Assembly (NCBI RefSeq): GCF_004834005.1
Contig: NZ_STFF01000008.1
Span: 1 to 64,000 of the forward strand
Source: Niastella caeni
GTDB lineage: Bacteria > Bacteroidota > Bacteroidia > Chitinophagales > Chitinophagaceae
Length of the DNA stretch: 64,000 bases
Direction of reading: 5' to 3'
In this document: in pieces, positions 37,125 through 46,884 of the stretch
How the letters are laid out: every line of letters starts with the position of its first letter
Numbering within the stretch: position 1 is the first letter of the stretch
Made by a program: the position numbers and the translations under genes
Notes under the pieces: model-generated
What the model was told of the DNA's origin: nothing
Database searches by the model: none
Seen by the model: only the letters and a program-made list of their open reading frames with translations

Positions 37125-38843
37125 ATGAAAAAGTTATTAATATACTGCAGCGGGTTACTGATTGCTTTGGCCGGCTGTAACAAGAAACTGATAGAAGAAC
37201 CCAATTCCATACTGACGCCTGCATTTTTTCAAACCAGCCAGGGTTTGCAGGCCGGTTTAGATGCTTCTTATGCGGGTATGCGCAATTTCTGGGGAGCACA
37301 GGAACTGTTTACCGCTACTGTTATAGGTACAGATGAATTTATGCGCGGCGTTGATGGCAACAGTGATATTAATTTGTATAGTTATACAACGTCACATGGC
37401 ACCATTACTACCCTTTGGCGGGCGGCCTATATTTTCATTAATACCTGTAATGGTGTTATCGACAATGCAGAGAAAGTAAATATTCCGGTGGCTACAAAAA
37501 AAGCCATGGTAGCAGAAGCAAAATTTCTACGAGCCAATTATTATTTTATTCTCGTGCAGTTCTGGCGTGATGTTACATTGAACCAGCATTTTCAATCAGA
37601 AGCTATTAATTCTGCCAAACGCGATCCCCTGGCAGATACTTATAACTTTATTGTTCAGGACCTCAAGGATGCTATAGCCGCACTGCCTGCCGGGCCTAAG
37701 AGTTCTGGTGTGTTACCGGGGAAAGCGACGGCTGCTGCTGCAAAACATCTGTTGGCTAAAGTTTATCTCACCAGGGCCGGGTCATCTGCAAAAAAATCTG
37801 ACGATTACCAGAATGCTTATAATACGGCTGTTGATTTGATCAATAGCAGGGCATCACTTGGCTTGAATTTAGTAGCAGACTTTGGTAAAGTGTTCGCAGA
37901 AGGAAATGAGGATAATGAAGAAGTGATATGGACTGTGCAGCACACAGCGAATTTAGCCTATAACGGTCCCAATAACAGCGGCATATCCAATTTCAGTGCA
38001 GATAATGTTTTAAACCATATGTGGGTAGGGCAATATGAAAAAAGACCAGGTATGATTCGCAGCACAGCGTATGGCCGGCCTTACATCCGTTGCATTCCTA
38101 CCCGTTGGTTAACCGATACGGTGTTTAAGGAAAGAGTAAATGACACGCGATACAGCAAAACTTTTCAAACCGTATGGTATGCCAACAATCCTGATCCCAA
38201 AGGATATCCGGTATGGCCGAATCCATTGCCAGCCGGCGCACCGGCAAATGCCGTTTCCGGACAACCGAAATTTAAATTGGGCGATACAGCCATCTATATG
38301 CCGGGCGTTGATGCCTCTGATGCAAAAATTGCTGCCAGCCCTTACCTGCTTGTTCCGCCCCGTAAGTACGATAATACCTTATCGGCTACTATGATGAAGT
38401 ATTTTGATACAAAAAGAGCAGACCTGAATTCACCTTCAATTAGACCCGTGATCGCTTTTCGTTTAGCAGAAACTTACCTGATTGCTGCAGAAGCTGCTTT
38501 TATGTTAAGCAATACAGCCGATGCCGTAAAATATATAAATACCGTACGTGAAAGGGCTGCTTTTCCAACGGGCAATGCAACCGCTATGGACATTACTGCA
38601 TCTGATGTTTCATTGGATTTTATTCTCGATGAACGTAGCCGCGAATTGTGTGGCGAAAATGTACGTTGGTGGGATCTTGTACGTACAGGTAAGTTATTAC
38701 AACGAGTTCGAATGCATAACAGAGAAGCGGCTGCCAATATTATTGATAAACACGTATTGCGCCCTATTCCGCAGGCACAAATAGATGCCACTACAACTGG
38801 CGATCCGTATAATAATAGTTTGTATTTTCCATTATGGAATTAG
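37125..38843 (+). CDS. SusD/RagB-family glycan-binding lipoprotein (second pair)
   Basis: A 572-aa lipoprotein (MKKLLIYCSGLLIALAGC, Cys18, then NKKLIEEPN). SusD features are AEAKFLRANYYFILVQFWRDV, AKHLLAKVYLTRAG, FRLAETYLIAAEAAFML and the C-terminal LDERSRELCGENVRWWDLVRTGKL. It pairs with the adjacent SusC. Confidence 0.95.
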   Translation: MKKLLIYCSGLLIALAGCNKKLIEEPNSILTPAFFQTSQGLQAGLDASYAGMRNFWGAQELFTATVIGTDEFMRGVDGNSDINLYSYTTSHGTITTLWRAAYIFINTCNGVIDNAEKVNIPVATKKAMVAEAKFLRANYYFILVQFWRDVTLNQHFQSEAINSAKRDPLADTYNFIVQDLKDAIAALPAGPKSSGVLPGKATAAAAKHLLAKVYLTRAGSSAKKSDDYQNAYNTAVDLINSRASLGLNLVADFGKVFAEGNEDNEEVIWTVQHTANLAYNGPNNSGISNFSADNVLNHMWVGQYEKRPGMIRSTAYGRPYIRCIPTRWLTDTVFKERVNDTRYSKTFQTVWYANNPDPKGYPVWPNPLPAGAPANAVSGQPKFKLGDTAIYMPGVDASDAKIAASPYLLVPPRKYDNTLSATMMKYFDTKRADLNSPSIRPVIAFRLAETYLIAAEAAFMLSNTADAVKYINTVRERAAFPTGNATAMDITASDVSLDFILDERSRELCGENVRWWDLVRTGKLLQRVRMHNREAAANIIDKHVLRPIPQAQIDATTTGDPYNNSLYFPLWN

Positions 38844-38907
38844 GAATTAAGACAGAAGCCGGTAATCAGATTGTGTGAAGTTGAAAGGCTTTTTCCCATA
38901 AGCGGCA

Positions 38908-38969
38908 AAAGGTGAGTACCTTGTTCATGATGTTAAAAATTGCGTTCATTTCTATAGGTACTCACCTTT
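38908..38969. repeat. Perfect 14-bp inverted repeat between susD2 and the GH29 gene
   Basis: AAAGGTGAGTACCT (38908-38921) and its exact reverse complement (38956-38969) flank 34 nt. The right arm ends 31 bp before the GH29 ATG. There is no T tract on either side, so a plain terminator is unlikely. It could be an operator, an mRNA-stabilising or attenuating stem, or a mobile-element remnant. Confidence 0.8.
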
Positions 38970-39000
38970 ACCGAATATCAGCTATGAGCATTTTATACAT

Positions 39001-40644
39001 ATGAAGAAACTACTTGTCATCTTTGCGGTTTGTATTGGTAATTTTTTATATGCGCAGAAAGAAGAAAGCGATAACCGTTTTGCCGGGAATAAAAATAAGC
39101 CGGCCCGGCAGGAATGGTTACGCGACCTGGGTTTTGGCATGTTTATTCATTTTAACGTTGACGCGCAATTAGGAATAACAATTAGCCACTCCCTGGTTGG
39201 CGCCTCGGACGATTATCTGAAAAGGTATTTTAACGAACTGCCAAAAACATTTGATCCGTTTGCATTTAATCCGGCGGCAATTGCCAAACTGGCAAAACTG
39301 GCAGGTATGAAGTATGTAGTATTTACTGCCAAACATCATTCGGGATTTTGCTTTTGGGATTCCAAAACAACCAGCTTTAAAATTACCAATACACCCTACA
39401 AGAAAGACCTGTTGAAAGAATATGTAGAAGGGATAAGAAAATCAGGATTAGCTGTTGGATTATATTACTCGCCTGAAGATTTTAAGTTTTTATACGATCA
39501 AAAAATCCTCATCAAACGTGGTGATATGCAGTTCGATAAAAAGACCACTGCAGCTTATGACGACCTGGTGAGAAAGCAAACCACCGAGCTATTCACGATG
39601 TTTGGTAAAATTGATGTGCTTTTTATTGATGGAGAACCCAAGGAGCCATGCCGGGATGTGGCCTGGAAACTGCAACCCGATGTGGTGATCACCCGTGGCG
39701 CAGTAAATACGCCTGAGCAAACATTACCCGGTATTGCGTTAGACGAGTTTTGGGAATCGTGCGTTACGATGGGAACGCAATGGAATTACAAACCAACCCA
39801 TGATAATATAAAAAAAGGTGGCCGCTTAATTGAGTTGTTGGTGGAAGCCCGGTCAAAGGGAGGAAACTTTTTATTGAATGTAGGCCCTCATCCTGATGGT
39901 TATATTCCCTACGAACAGGAAATAGAATTGCGTGAGGTAGCCGCATGGCATTTCATCAATTATGAAGCAATAGAAGGAGTACGGCCCTGGATAATTACCA
40001 ATGAAGATAATCTTTGGTTCACGGCCTCCAAAGATAAAAAAACGGTATACGCAGTTATTACCGGGATACCGGATTGGCCAAAAGGCGAGCGTAAAGAATT
40101 TGTGCTTGGTTCAATAAAAGCCACGCCACAAACGACTATTAGTATATTAGGACAAAACGATAAAGTTACCGAGTATGCGAACCAACTGGATGTGGATTCC
40201 CGCTTTGAGCAGAAAGAAGATGGATTGCATATTTCCATAGCGCGGGCGCAACGGGTATACGACAATTACAAATGGCCGAACCCTATTACTGTAAAACTGG
40301 AAAATGTAGAACCTGCCCTCGATCCACCTCAGGTTGAAACAGGCAGTGCGAATATTATAAACGGAACTATTGAGTTGAATGGCCGGTTGTTAAAAAAAGG
40401 AAATGCCGATTCGCTGCAAATACTATTTGAATACCGCCCCTATGCCGGATTTGCTGAAAACCTGTATAGCAAGGATTGGCTCAGAACAAATCCTGTAAGC
40501 ATACATGAAATGGGGAATTTCACCCAATCGCTTCCCGCTGTTGAAGAAGGAAAAGAATACCAGTATCGTGCTGTGGTAATGCATCCACGATTAACGGTCA
40601 GGGGAGATGTAAAGCGGGTAACGGTGAAGGGAAGTAGAAAGTAA
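39001..40644 (+). CDS. Alpha-L-fucosidase-like enzyme, GH29
   Basis: A 547-aa protein with a signal peptide (MKKLLVIFAVCIGNFLYAQ). The GH29 barrel starts at WLRDLGFGMFIHFNVD and contains YVVFTAKHHSGFCFWDS (HH at 112-113) and VLFIDG with likely nucleophile D210. KGGNFLLNVGPHPDG marks the end of the barrel, followed by a C-terminal beta domain. GH29 removes alpha-L-fucosyl groups; some members act on other sugars such as alpha-L-galactose. It is followed after 24 bp by the DUF1080 gene and probably shares an operon with it and GH105. Confidence 0.9.
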   Translation: MKKLLVIFAVCIGNFLYAQKEESDNRFAGNKNKPARQEWLRDLGFGMFIHFNVDAQLGITISHSLVGASDDYLKRYFNELPKTFDPFAFNPAAIAKLAKLAGMKYVVFTAKHHSGFCFWDSKTTSFKITNTPYKKDLLKEYVEGIRKSGLAVGLYYSPEDFKFLYDQKILIKRGDMQFDKKTTAAYDDLVRKQTTELFTMFGKIDVLFIDGEPKEPCRDVAWKLQPDVVITRGAVNTPEQTLPGIALDEFWESCVTMGTQWNYKPTHDNIKKGGRLIELLVEARSKGGNFLLNVGPHPDGYIPYEQEIELREVAAWHFINYEAIEGVRPWIITNEDNLWFTASKDKKTVYAVITGIPDWPKGERKEFVLGSIKATPQTTISILGQNDKVTEYANQLDVDSRFEQKEDGLHISIARAQRVYDNYKWPNPITVKLENVEPALDPPQVETGSANIINGTIELNGRLLKKGNADSLQILFEYRPYAGFAENLYSKDWLRTNPVSIHEMGNFTQSLPAVEEGKEYQYRAVVMHPRLTVRGDVKRVTVKGSRK

Positions 40645-40668
40645 GAAGTACGAATAGAAAATAAAGCA

Positions 40669-41325
40669 ATGAAGTATATAATTCCATTTATAGTATTTGT
40701 CCTGTTTACAGGCAATATCTATAGTCAAAAAGTTAAGCCGTTATTTAATGGCAAAAACCTTGATGGCTGGTATTCGTTCCTTAAGAACAGGGGTAAGAAC
40801 AACGACTCGGCAGGAGTGTTTTCTGTTAAAGACGGTTTGTTGCATATCACCGGCCAGGAATTTGGATATATCGTAACTGAGAAAAAATACAGTGACTTTC
40901 ACCTGGTAGTGGAATTTAAATGGGGTGAGAAGAAGTACCCGCCCCGCGAAAACAGGGTGCGCGATAACGGTATCTTATATTATGTAGTAGATAATGACAA
41001 GGTGTGGCCGCGATCAATTGAATGCCAGATCCAGGAAGGCGATTGCGGCGATTTCTGGTTGATTGACAGTGTTACCATAGTGATGGATGGGGCCAGAACA
41101 CAAGCCACGAAAAACACCCGTATTATTAAGAAAAAGGATAATGAAAAGCCTTCCGGCGAATGGAACACGCTTGAGATCATTGCGGAAAAAGGAAAATGTA
41201 CGCATATTATGAATGGCGTAGTGGTCAATGAGGGGACCGAAGCCAGTTTGCGTACCGGAAGAATATTGATACAATCGGAAGGAGCAGAGACCTTTTTCCG
41301 GAAAATTGAATTAAAAGAATTGTAA
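40669..41325 (+). CDS. DUF1080 (3-keto-disaccharide hydrolase-like) secreted protein
   Basis: A 218-aa protein with a signal peptide (cleavage near GNIYSQK). It is a concanavalin-like sandwich with family motifs PLFNGKNLDGWYSF, GLLHITG, FHLVVEFKWGEKK, DNGILYYV, SIECQIQEGDCGDFW and a C-terminal GRILIQSEGAETFFRKIEL. DUF1080 proteins bind or cleave glycans, some acting on 3-keto-glycosides. It sits between GH29 and GH105, so a role in processing the same polysaccharide is likely, but the activity is unknown. Confidence 0.88.
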   Translation: MKYIIPFIVFVLFTGNIYSQKVKPLFNGKNLDGWYSFLKNRGKNNDSAGVFSVKDGLLHITGQEFGYIVTEKKYSDFHLVVEFKWGEKKYPPRENRVRDNGILYYVVDNDKVWPRSIECQIQEGDCGDFWLIDSVTIVMDGARTQATKNTRIIKKKDNEKPSGEWNTLEIIAEKGKCTHIMNGVVVNEGTEASLRTGRILIQSEGAETFFRKIELKEL

Positions 41326-41369
41326 CGCCTGAAAGTAATATAGCACATAAAATAAATAATACTGAATAC

Positions 41370-42515
41370 ATGAAAAAAACGATTCAATGCTTGTTATTGG
41401 TACTTGGGGTTTCGCAACTGCAACCAGGTACCTGCGAAGCACAATCAAAAAAAGCGAAGGTTGATTTTTCGAATTGGCCTGCAGGAACATCTCCGCAGGA
41501 AGTTGGCAAGCGGGTGGCGGAGCATTTTGTAGTAACGCCGCATACTAACTTTGGCCGGTCAACTCCACCGAAGGTGATAACTTATCCTGAAACCTGTACC
41601 TGGTATGGCGCGTTGACTTTCGCAAAACAAACAAATGATAAGGAACTGACGCAAAAGCTGGCGCAACGTTTTGAGCCTTTGTTTGGCAAACGCGATACGC
41701 TGATACCTATACCAGATCACGTTGACTATACTGTATTTGGATCAGTGCCCCTGGAATTGTACATGCAAACAAAAGACAAGCGTTACCTGGAATTGGGACA
41801 ACGCATTGCCGATAAGCAATGGGGACCTCCCGAAGGCCCACGCGTAAAACCTGAGTCCCATGAATTTTATAACCAGGGCCTTACCTGGCAAACTCGTATG
41901 TGGATCGATGATATGTTCATGATCACAGCTGTGCAATCGCAGGCGTATCGCGCCACAGGCGATAAAAAATATATTGAGAGAGCCGCTAAGGAAATGGTGG
42001 TTTATCTTGATTCTTTGCAAAAACCCAATGGTTTGTTTTATCACGCACCGGATGTGCCTTTCTTCTGGGGCAGGGGAGATGGCTGGATGGCTGTTGGCAT
42101 GGCAGAATTGCTTCGCTCATTACCGAAAGACAATCCCAACCGCGAACGCATTATGAAAGGATATAAAACAATGATGGCTTCTTTGTTAAAATACCAGGCA
42201 GAGAGTGGCATGTGGCGGCAGTTGATTGATGACCCGGAATCGTGGCCTGAAACATCCTGCACCGGCATGTTCACTTTTGCAATGATCACCGGTGTTAAGA
42301 ATGGCTGGTTGGATGCCGGAACTTATGGCAAGGCAGCCCGCAAAGGCTGGCTGGCATTGGTCTCTTACATTAATGAAAATGCAGATGTGCGTGAAGTGTG
42401 TGAAGGAACTAATAAAAAGAATGACCGTCAATATTACCTCGACCGCAAACGTAATATCGGCGACCTGCACGGGCAGGCTCCCATATTATGGTGCGCTACG
42501 GCATGGTTGCGATAA
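41370..42515 (+). CDS. Unsaturated rhamnogalacturonyl hydrolase, GH105
   Basis: A 381-aa protein with a signal peptide (ending near CEAQS). It is an (alpha/alpha)6 barrel with WIDDMFMI (D180/D181, the catalytic Asp region of YteR/RhiN), HAPDVPFFWGRGDGWMAVGM, ETSCTGMFTFAMI and NIGDLHGQAPILWC. It hydrates and releases unsaturated galacturonic acid from the ends produced by rhamnogalacturonan lyases, which links it to the PL4 enzyme at 10319. A good terminator follows, so it is the end of its operon. Confidence 0.92.
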   Translation: MKKTIQCLLLVLGVSQLQPGTCEAQSKKAKVDFSNWPAGTSPQEVGKRVAEHFVVTPHTNFGRSTPPKVITYPETCTWYGALTFAKQTNDKELTQKLAQRFEPLFGKRDTLIPIPDHVDYTVFGSVPLELYMQTKDKRYLELGQRIADKQWGPPEGPRVKPESHEFYNQGLTWQTRMWIDDMFMITAVQSQAYRATGDKKYIERAAKEMVVYLDSLQKPNGLFYHAPDVPFFWGRGDGWMAVGMAELLRSLPKDNPNRERIMKGYKTMMASLLKYQAESGMWRQLIDDPESWPETSCTGMFTFAMITGVKNGWLDAGTYGKAARKGWLALVSYINENADVREVCEGTNKKNDRQYYLDRKRNIGDLHGQAPILWCATAWLR

Positions 42516-42532
42516 ATTGAGTAGTTTAAACT

Positions 42533-42600
42533 GACCTGTCAGGTTACACTTCAACGGCCACATTATGTTGGTCAATGTGTGCCTTACAGGTCTTGTTTTT
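42533..42600 (+). terminator. Terminator after the GH105 gene
   Basis: The outer stem GACCTGT / ACAGGTC encloses an AGG / CCT extension and inner pairings (ACAC / GTGT and GGCC-type), followed by TTGTTTTT. Confidence 0.65.
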
Positions 42601-42689
42601 AGTTAGAATTGTTGAATGTTTTGCCAATAAAGGAACCGCTCTTCATGGCAAATAGTTGTTGATTGCGTTTGCCAATCTTTTGCTACTGT

Positions 42690-44576
42690 ATGAAAAAAAT
42701 AATGCTTATCGGTTATGCAGTGTGTTGTATAATTTCCACTGTAAAAGCTTTGCCGGATGCTGCTATCTTAATAAGCAGTCCCGACAAGCATATTCAATTC
42801 CGGCTTTCTTTGTATGACAACCAGTTTCAATATGAGGTGTTGTTTAAGAATGTAACTGTAATAGAGAAGTCTTCCATAGTAATGCTGCTGAATGATAAAG
42901 CTGTGAGCGGTTCACTGAATGTAAAAGCCGTTCAATGGTATGAGATCAAAGAGCAGTACCCCTGGCTGGGTGTGCATGCTATAGCGGTGAATCATTGCAA
43001 GGGTATAAAGATTCCCTTTCAACATCATGGTGTAACCGATACGCTGGAGGTGAGGGTTTTTAATGATGGGGTTGCCTTTAGAATGATATTACCGGCTGCT
43101 TCCGGTATCAATCGCGTACCTGATGAATTAACTGTATTCAAACTGCCTGCCGGCAGTACCTTGTGGTATCATGATATGGAAATGCATTATGAAAGCGTGC
43201 ATGTTAAAAAGGAGATCAGCCAGGTGCAGGCAGGAGAATGGGTAGCGCCGCCTGCTACCTATAAATTGCCACAGGGATATTATGCATCCATTACCGAAGC
43301 GAACCTGGTAAATTATCCCGGTATGACATTACAGGCAGTTGGAAACAACGATCTGCAAATACGATTACCTCAGCATCAGCGTCCATCATACCCTTATCGT
43401 TTAAGGTATAGCCCTGAAGATACGTTGCGGTTGCAACAACCTGCTTCCATTACAGGAACCGTGATCACGCCCTGGCGGGTAGTGATCATTGGTAGTGATC
43501 TGAATACCCTTGTGAACAGCGATATTGTGCACAATTTGTGTCCGCCGCCGGATAGATCCTTATTTCCCGAAGGAATAAATACCAGTTGGGTGCGGCCCGG
43601 ACGAGCCGTATGGAAGTACCTCGATGGTGGTGGAGACGGCACTGTTGATGTAATGAAAAAGTTTACGGATGATGCTGCTGCCCTGGGTTTTGAACACAAT
43701 GTACTCGAAGGTTTCTGGTCGCGTTGGGGCGGTGATACATTACGGCAGTTCATTGATTATTCCCGCCAGAAAAAAGTGGGCATCTGGTTATGGAAGCATT
43801 CCAAGTCGTTGCGTAATGCCGATGAACGAATAGCCTTCTTTAAACGTTGCCATGAATTGGGCGTAACAGGTTTGAAAATTGATTTCTTTGACCATGAAGC
43901 CAAAGAAACGATTGATCAGTATTCGGCAATTTTTCGCGAAGCTGCCCAATATCATTTGCTGCTAGATTTTCATGGCGCCAATAAGCCAACCGGTTTATTA
44001 CGCACCTGGCCCAATGCGTTGACCAGTGAAGCGGTAAAAGGAATGGAAGCAAGCCGTATTGAAGATAGGGCCACGCATGAAACAACGATCCCGTTCACAC
44101 GGTGCCTGGCGGGACCGGCAGAATATACCGTAATGCTTTTTGGTGATCGCAAAAAGAATACAACCTGGGCCCACCAGATTGCATGTGCTGCTATTTTAAG
44201 TTCTCCATTGCTTACCTATGCAGCCAATCCCACCAGCATGCTAACCAATCCTGCTGTGGAAGTCATCAAAGCTATTCCGCCTGTATGGGATGAAACTATT
44301 GTATTGGCAGAGTCGGCCATTGGCGAGTTAGCTGCTTATGCCCGGCGTTCAGGAAAGAAATGGTTCATTGCTGTTATGAATGGGGCTTCGCCTAAAAAAT
44401 TAACGATACCACTTCAGTTTTTGAAAGCCGGAAATTATAAAACAACGGTCGTGAAAGATGAAGGCAGCAATGGCGGCTACCTGGTGGTAGAAAATAAAAC
44501 CTATTCAGCCAGCGATACAATTGAACTCAACCTGGTTGCCGGTGGTGGCTATGTTGCAGAATTTGTTCTGCCATAA
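42690..44576 (+). CDS. GH97 glycoside hydrolase (retaining, alpha-galactosidase-like subgroup)
   Basis: About 628 aa from ATG 42690, where the signal peptide MKKIMLIGYAVCCIISTVKA begins. An N-terminal beta-sandwich (ISSPDKHIQFRLSLYD) is followed by the catalytic barrel with WKYLDGGGDG, HNVLEGFWSRWG, VGIWLWKHS and GLKIDFFDHE. The Asp in KIDFFDHE fits the retaining GH97 branch rather than the inverting SusB type, which uses Glu. A C-terminal beta domain ends at GGYVAEFVLP. It probably removes alpha-galactose or a similar terminal sugar. Pairs with the six-hairpin gene 41 bp downstream. Confidence 0.9.
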   Translation: MKKIMLIGYAVCCIISTVKALPDAAILISSPDKHIQFRLSLYDNQFQYEVLFKNVTVIEKSSIVMLLNDKAVSGSLNVKAVQWYEIKEQYPWLGVHAIAVNHCKGIKIPFQHHGVTDTLEVRVFNDGVAFRMILPAASGINRVPDELTVFKLPAGSTLWYHDMEMHYESVHVKKEISQVQAGEWVAPPATYKLPQGYYASITEANLVNYPGMTLQAVGNNDLQIRLPQHQRPSYPYRLRYSPEDTLRLQQPASITGTVITPWRVVIIGSDLNTLVNSDIVHNLCPPPDRSLFPEGINTSWVRPGRAVWKYLDGGGDGTVDVMKKFTDDAAALGFEHNVLEGFWSRWGGDTLRQFIDYSRQKKVGIWLWKHSKSLRNADERIAFFKRCHELGVTGLKIDFFDHEAKETIDQYSAIFREAAQYHLLLDFHGANKPTGLLRTWPNALTSEAVKGMEASRIEDRATHETTIPFTRCLAGPAEYTVMLFGDRKKNTTWAHQIACAAILSSPLLTYAANPTSMLTNPAVEVIKAIPPVWDETIVLAESAIGELAAYARRSGKKWFIAVMNGASPKKLTIPLQFLKAGNYKTTVVKDEGSNGGYLVVENKTYSASDTIELNLVAGGGYVAEFVLP

Positions 44577-44617
44577 TACAGCCAGGGATATGCACTTACC
44601 AGATTAAAAGAATACGA

Positions 44618-46681
44618 ATGAACTTTTGCCTCGTAAGAAAAAGTTTGAACTTACTGATTTGTCTCAGCAGCTTTACGTGCGCTTTGTATGCGCAGCAATC
44701 CCCCTTGCCTGTGCAACAGGACCGCTGGAGAATATTACCCGATGGCAGTATTGAATGGCCGATAGACAACCGGTTGCCGCATAATGACCATGTGGAAATG
44801 AGTGGGGAAAAGATCTCGATGTGGGTACAGTATGGCGTAAATGCAGAGGGACAATCTTCATTGAATCGTACTATGGTATTTCCAACCTTTCGGTTATTGC
44901 CGGTACGTACCATTGCAAGTATGACGTATAACGTCACTGATGGCGATTTGCCCAGGTTCCTGATAAACGACAAGTTATTAAAAGCCGGTGTATACAATGC
45001 GGCGGTTGCAACCGACATGCCTGAAAAAGTTGTAAGCGTAAGGCAAAAAGGCATTTTACAAATAAATAGTGAAATTGGTAAGGACAGAACGATTGTCTTA
45101 CAGCGTACGCTGTTTCCTTCGGTAGATAAACCGGTAGCTATTGAAAAATGGGTATTCACCAATACGGGTAAGCAGCCTGTAAAAATTGAAATGGAGTATT
45201 TGTATAGGGAAGTTCGGCCTGCATTAGAACGAACTACGCCTGTTCAACATAGTTTTGTAGTTACTACTGCAAATGAAGGCCTGAAAGTGGTGGCGCCCGG
45301 CGACTCTGTTCAATTTGCCGTCCTTTACCAGGCAAGCAATAAGGATAATCCATTGGGGAAGGTCGACGTCAATGCCGCACAAAGCGCCCGGCAGCAAAGA
45401 GTGAATGGTATTTTGTCGCTATTGCAGTTGGAAACACCCGACCCGGTTTTAAATGCAGCTTTTGCCTTTGCCTGCATCCGTGCAACAGAAAGCATTTACA
45501 AAACAAAAGGCGGTTATTTACATGGCCCAGGCGGGTTGCGTTACTATGCGGCCATTTGGGCCAATGACCAGGCCGAATACATCAACCCTTTTTTTGGAAT
45601 GCTGGGCGATGAAACCGGTAATAAATCGGCCATGAATGCTTACCGTTGGTTTGCCCGGTATATGAATGATGAGTACAAGCCCATTCCCAGTTCCATTATT
45701 GCCGAAGGAGATGCCACCTGGCATGGCGCCAAAGACAGAGGCGATATGGCCATGATCGCTTATGGCGCTGCGCGATATGCATTAACTTATGGCAATGTTG
45801 ATTCTGCCAAAGTATTATGGCCCTTGATTGAATGGTGCCTGGAATATTTAAAAAGAAAGGTTAATGAGCAAGGTGTGGTTACCAGCAACAGCGATGAGCT
45901 GGAAGGCCGCTTTCCTGCCGGCAAAGCCAACCTGCATACCAGCACCTTGTATTATGATGCACTGCGCTCGGCAGTTATTTTAGGAAAGCTATTGCAGGTT
46001 CCCAAAGCACAAACAGACAGGTACATTAAGGAAGCGCAGGAAATGCGTTTAAATATTGAGAAATTCTTCGGTGCAACTGTAGAAGGGTTTAAAACCTATC
46101 GTTATTATGAAGGGAATGATACATTGCGTGCCTGGATCTGTACGCCATTAACCGTAGGCATATACGAAAGAAAAGAAGGCACTGTTGCCGCTTTATTTTC
46201 TCCGCGTTTATGGACGGAAGATGGCCTGGCTTCTTTAGCAGGCAATACAACATTCTGGGATCGCTCAACCTTATATGCTTTACGCGGCGTGCTGGCAGCG
46301 GGTGAAACCGAAAAAGCCATGCAGTTCTTGCGTTACTATTCTCGTAGAAGATTGTTGGGCGAGCACGTACCTTATCCGGTAGAAGCATATCCCGAGGGTA
46401 ACCAACGGCATTTGTCGGCGGAAAGTGGTTTGTACTGTAGGATTTTTACCGAAGGGCTTTTTGGTATTCGCCCGGCAGGCTTTAATAGTTTCGAATGTTC
46501 GCCCCGATTACCTAATGGTTGGGACCAGATGGCCCTGAAAAATGTGCATGCATTTGGAAATGTGTTTGATCTTAAAGTGAGCAGGGCAGGTGCTGACAAA
46601 TTGGGAATAACCATAATAAAAGGACAAAAAGAGAAGAAATATGTGATCAGGGAAGGCGCCACGCAACAGATACAACTATAA
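44618..46681 (+). CDS. Six-hairpin glycosidase-like secreted protein, family uncertain
   Basis: A 687-aa protein with a signal peptide (LICLSSFTCALYAQ). The N-terminal beta-sandwich is about 30-260. A helical (alpha/alpha)6-type domain (about 270-610) has motifs LHGPGGLRYYAAIWANDQAEY, IAEGDATWHGAKDRGDMAMIAY and SNSDELEGRFPAGKANLHTS. A small C-terminal beta domain ends it. The layout resembles clan GH-L/GH-M-like families (GH78, GH95, GH63 and relatives), but I do not recognise a defined GH family. Asp and Glu in WANDQAEY, SDELEG and VEAYPEGNQRH are candidate catalytic residues. Confidence 0.75.
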   Translation: MNFCLVRKSLNLLICLSSFTCALYAQQSPLPVQQDRWRILPDGSIEWPIDNRLPHNDHVEMSGEKISMWVQYGVNAEGQSSLNRTMVFPTFRLLPVRTIASMTYNVTDGDLPRFLINDKLLKAGVYNAAVATDMPEKVVSVRQKGILQINSEIGKDRTIVLQRTLFPSVDKPVAIEKWVFTNTGKQPVKIEMEYLYREVRPALERTTPVQHSFVVTTANEGLKVVAPGDSVQFAVLYQASNKDNPLGKVDVNAAQSARQQRVNGILSLLQLETPDPVLNAAFAFACIRATESIYKTKGGYLHGPGGLRYYAAIWANDQAEYINPFFGMLGDETGNKSAMNAYRWFARYMNDEYKPIPSSIIAEGDATWHGAKDRGDMAMIAYGAARYALTYGNVDSAKVLWPLIEWCLEYLKRKVNEQGVVTSNSDELEGRFPAGKANLHTSTLYYDALRSAVILGKLLQVPKAQTDRYIKEAQEMRLNIEKFFGATVEGFKTYRYYEGNDTLRAWICTPLTVGIYERKEGTVAALFSPRLWTEDGLASLAGNTTFWDRSTLYALRGVLAAGETEKAMQFLRYYSRRRLLGEHVPYPVEAYPEGNQRHLSAESGLYCRIFTEGLFGIRPAGFNSFECSPRLPNGWDQMALKNVHAFGNVFDLKVSRAGADKLGITIIKGQKEKKYVIREGATQQIQL

Positions 46682-46884
46682 AACTGGAAATGGTATATTC
46701 ACTGTTTTTGATCGTAGATTAACGTTATGTCGGCAAAGAAATGTACGTATTTGTTTTTTAAGTCATAACTATATTGCTGATAAGCAATAAGTGCACGGCT
46801 TTTAGTGTGTATAAGACAATAATCAGGCATCATTTTTGGATACTTCAATAGCAACCATTATTTAATAACGCTATTGAGAATATA

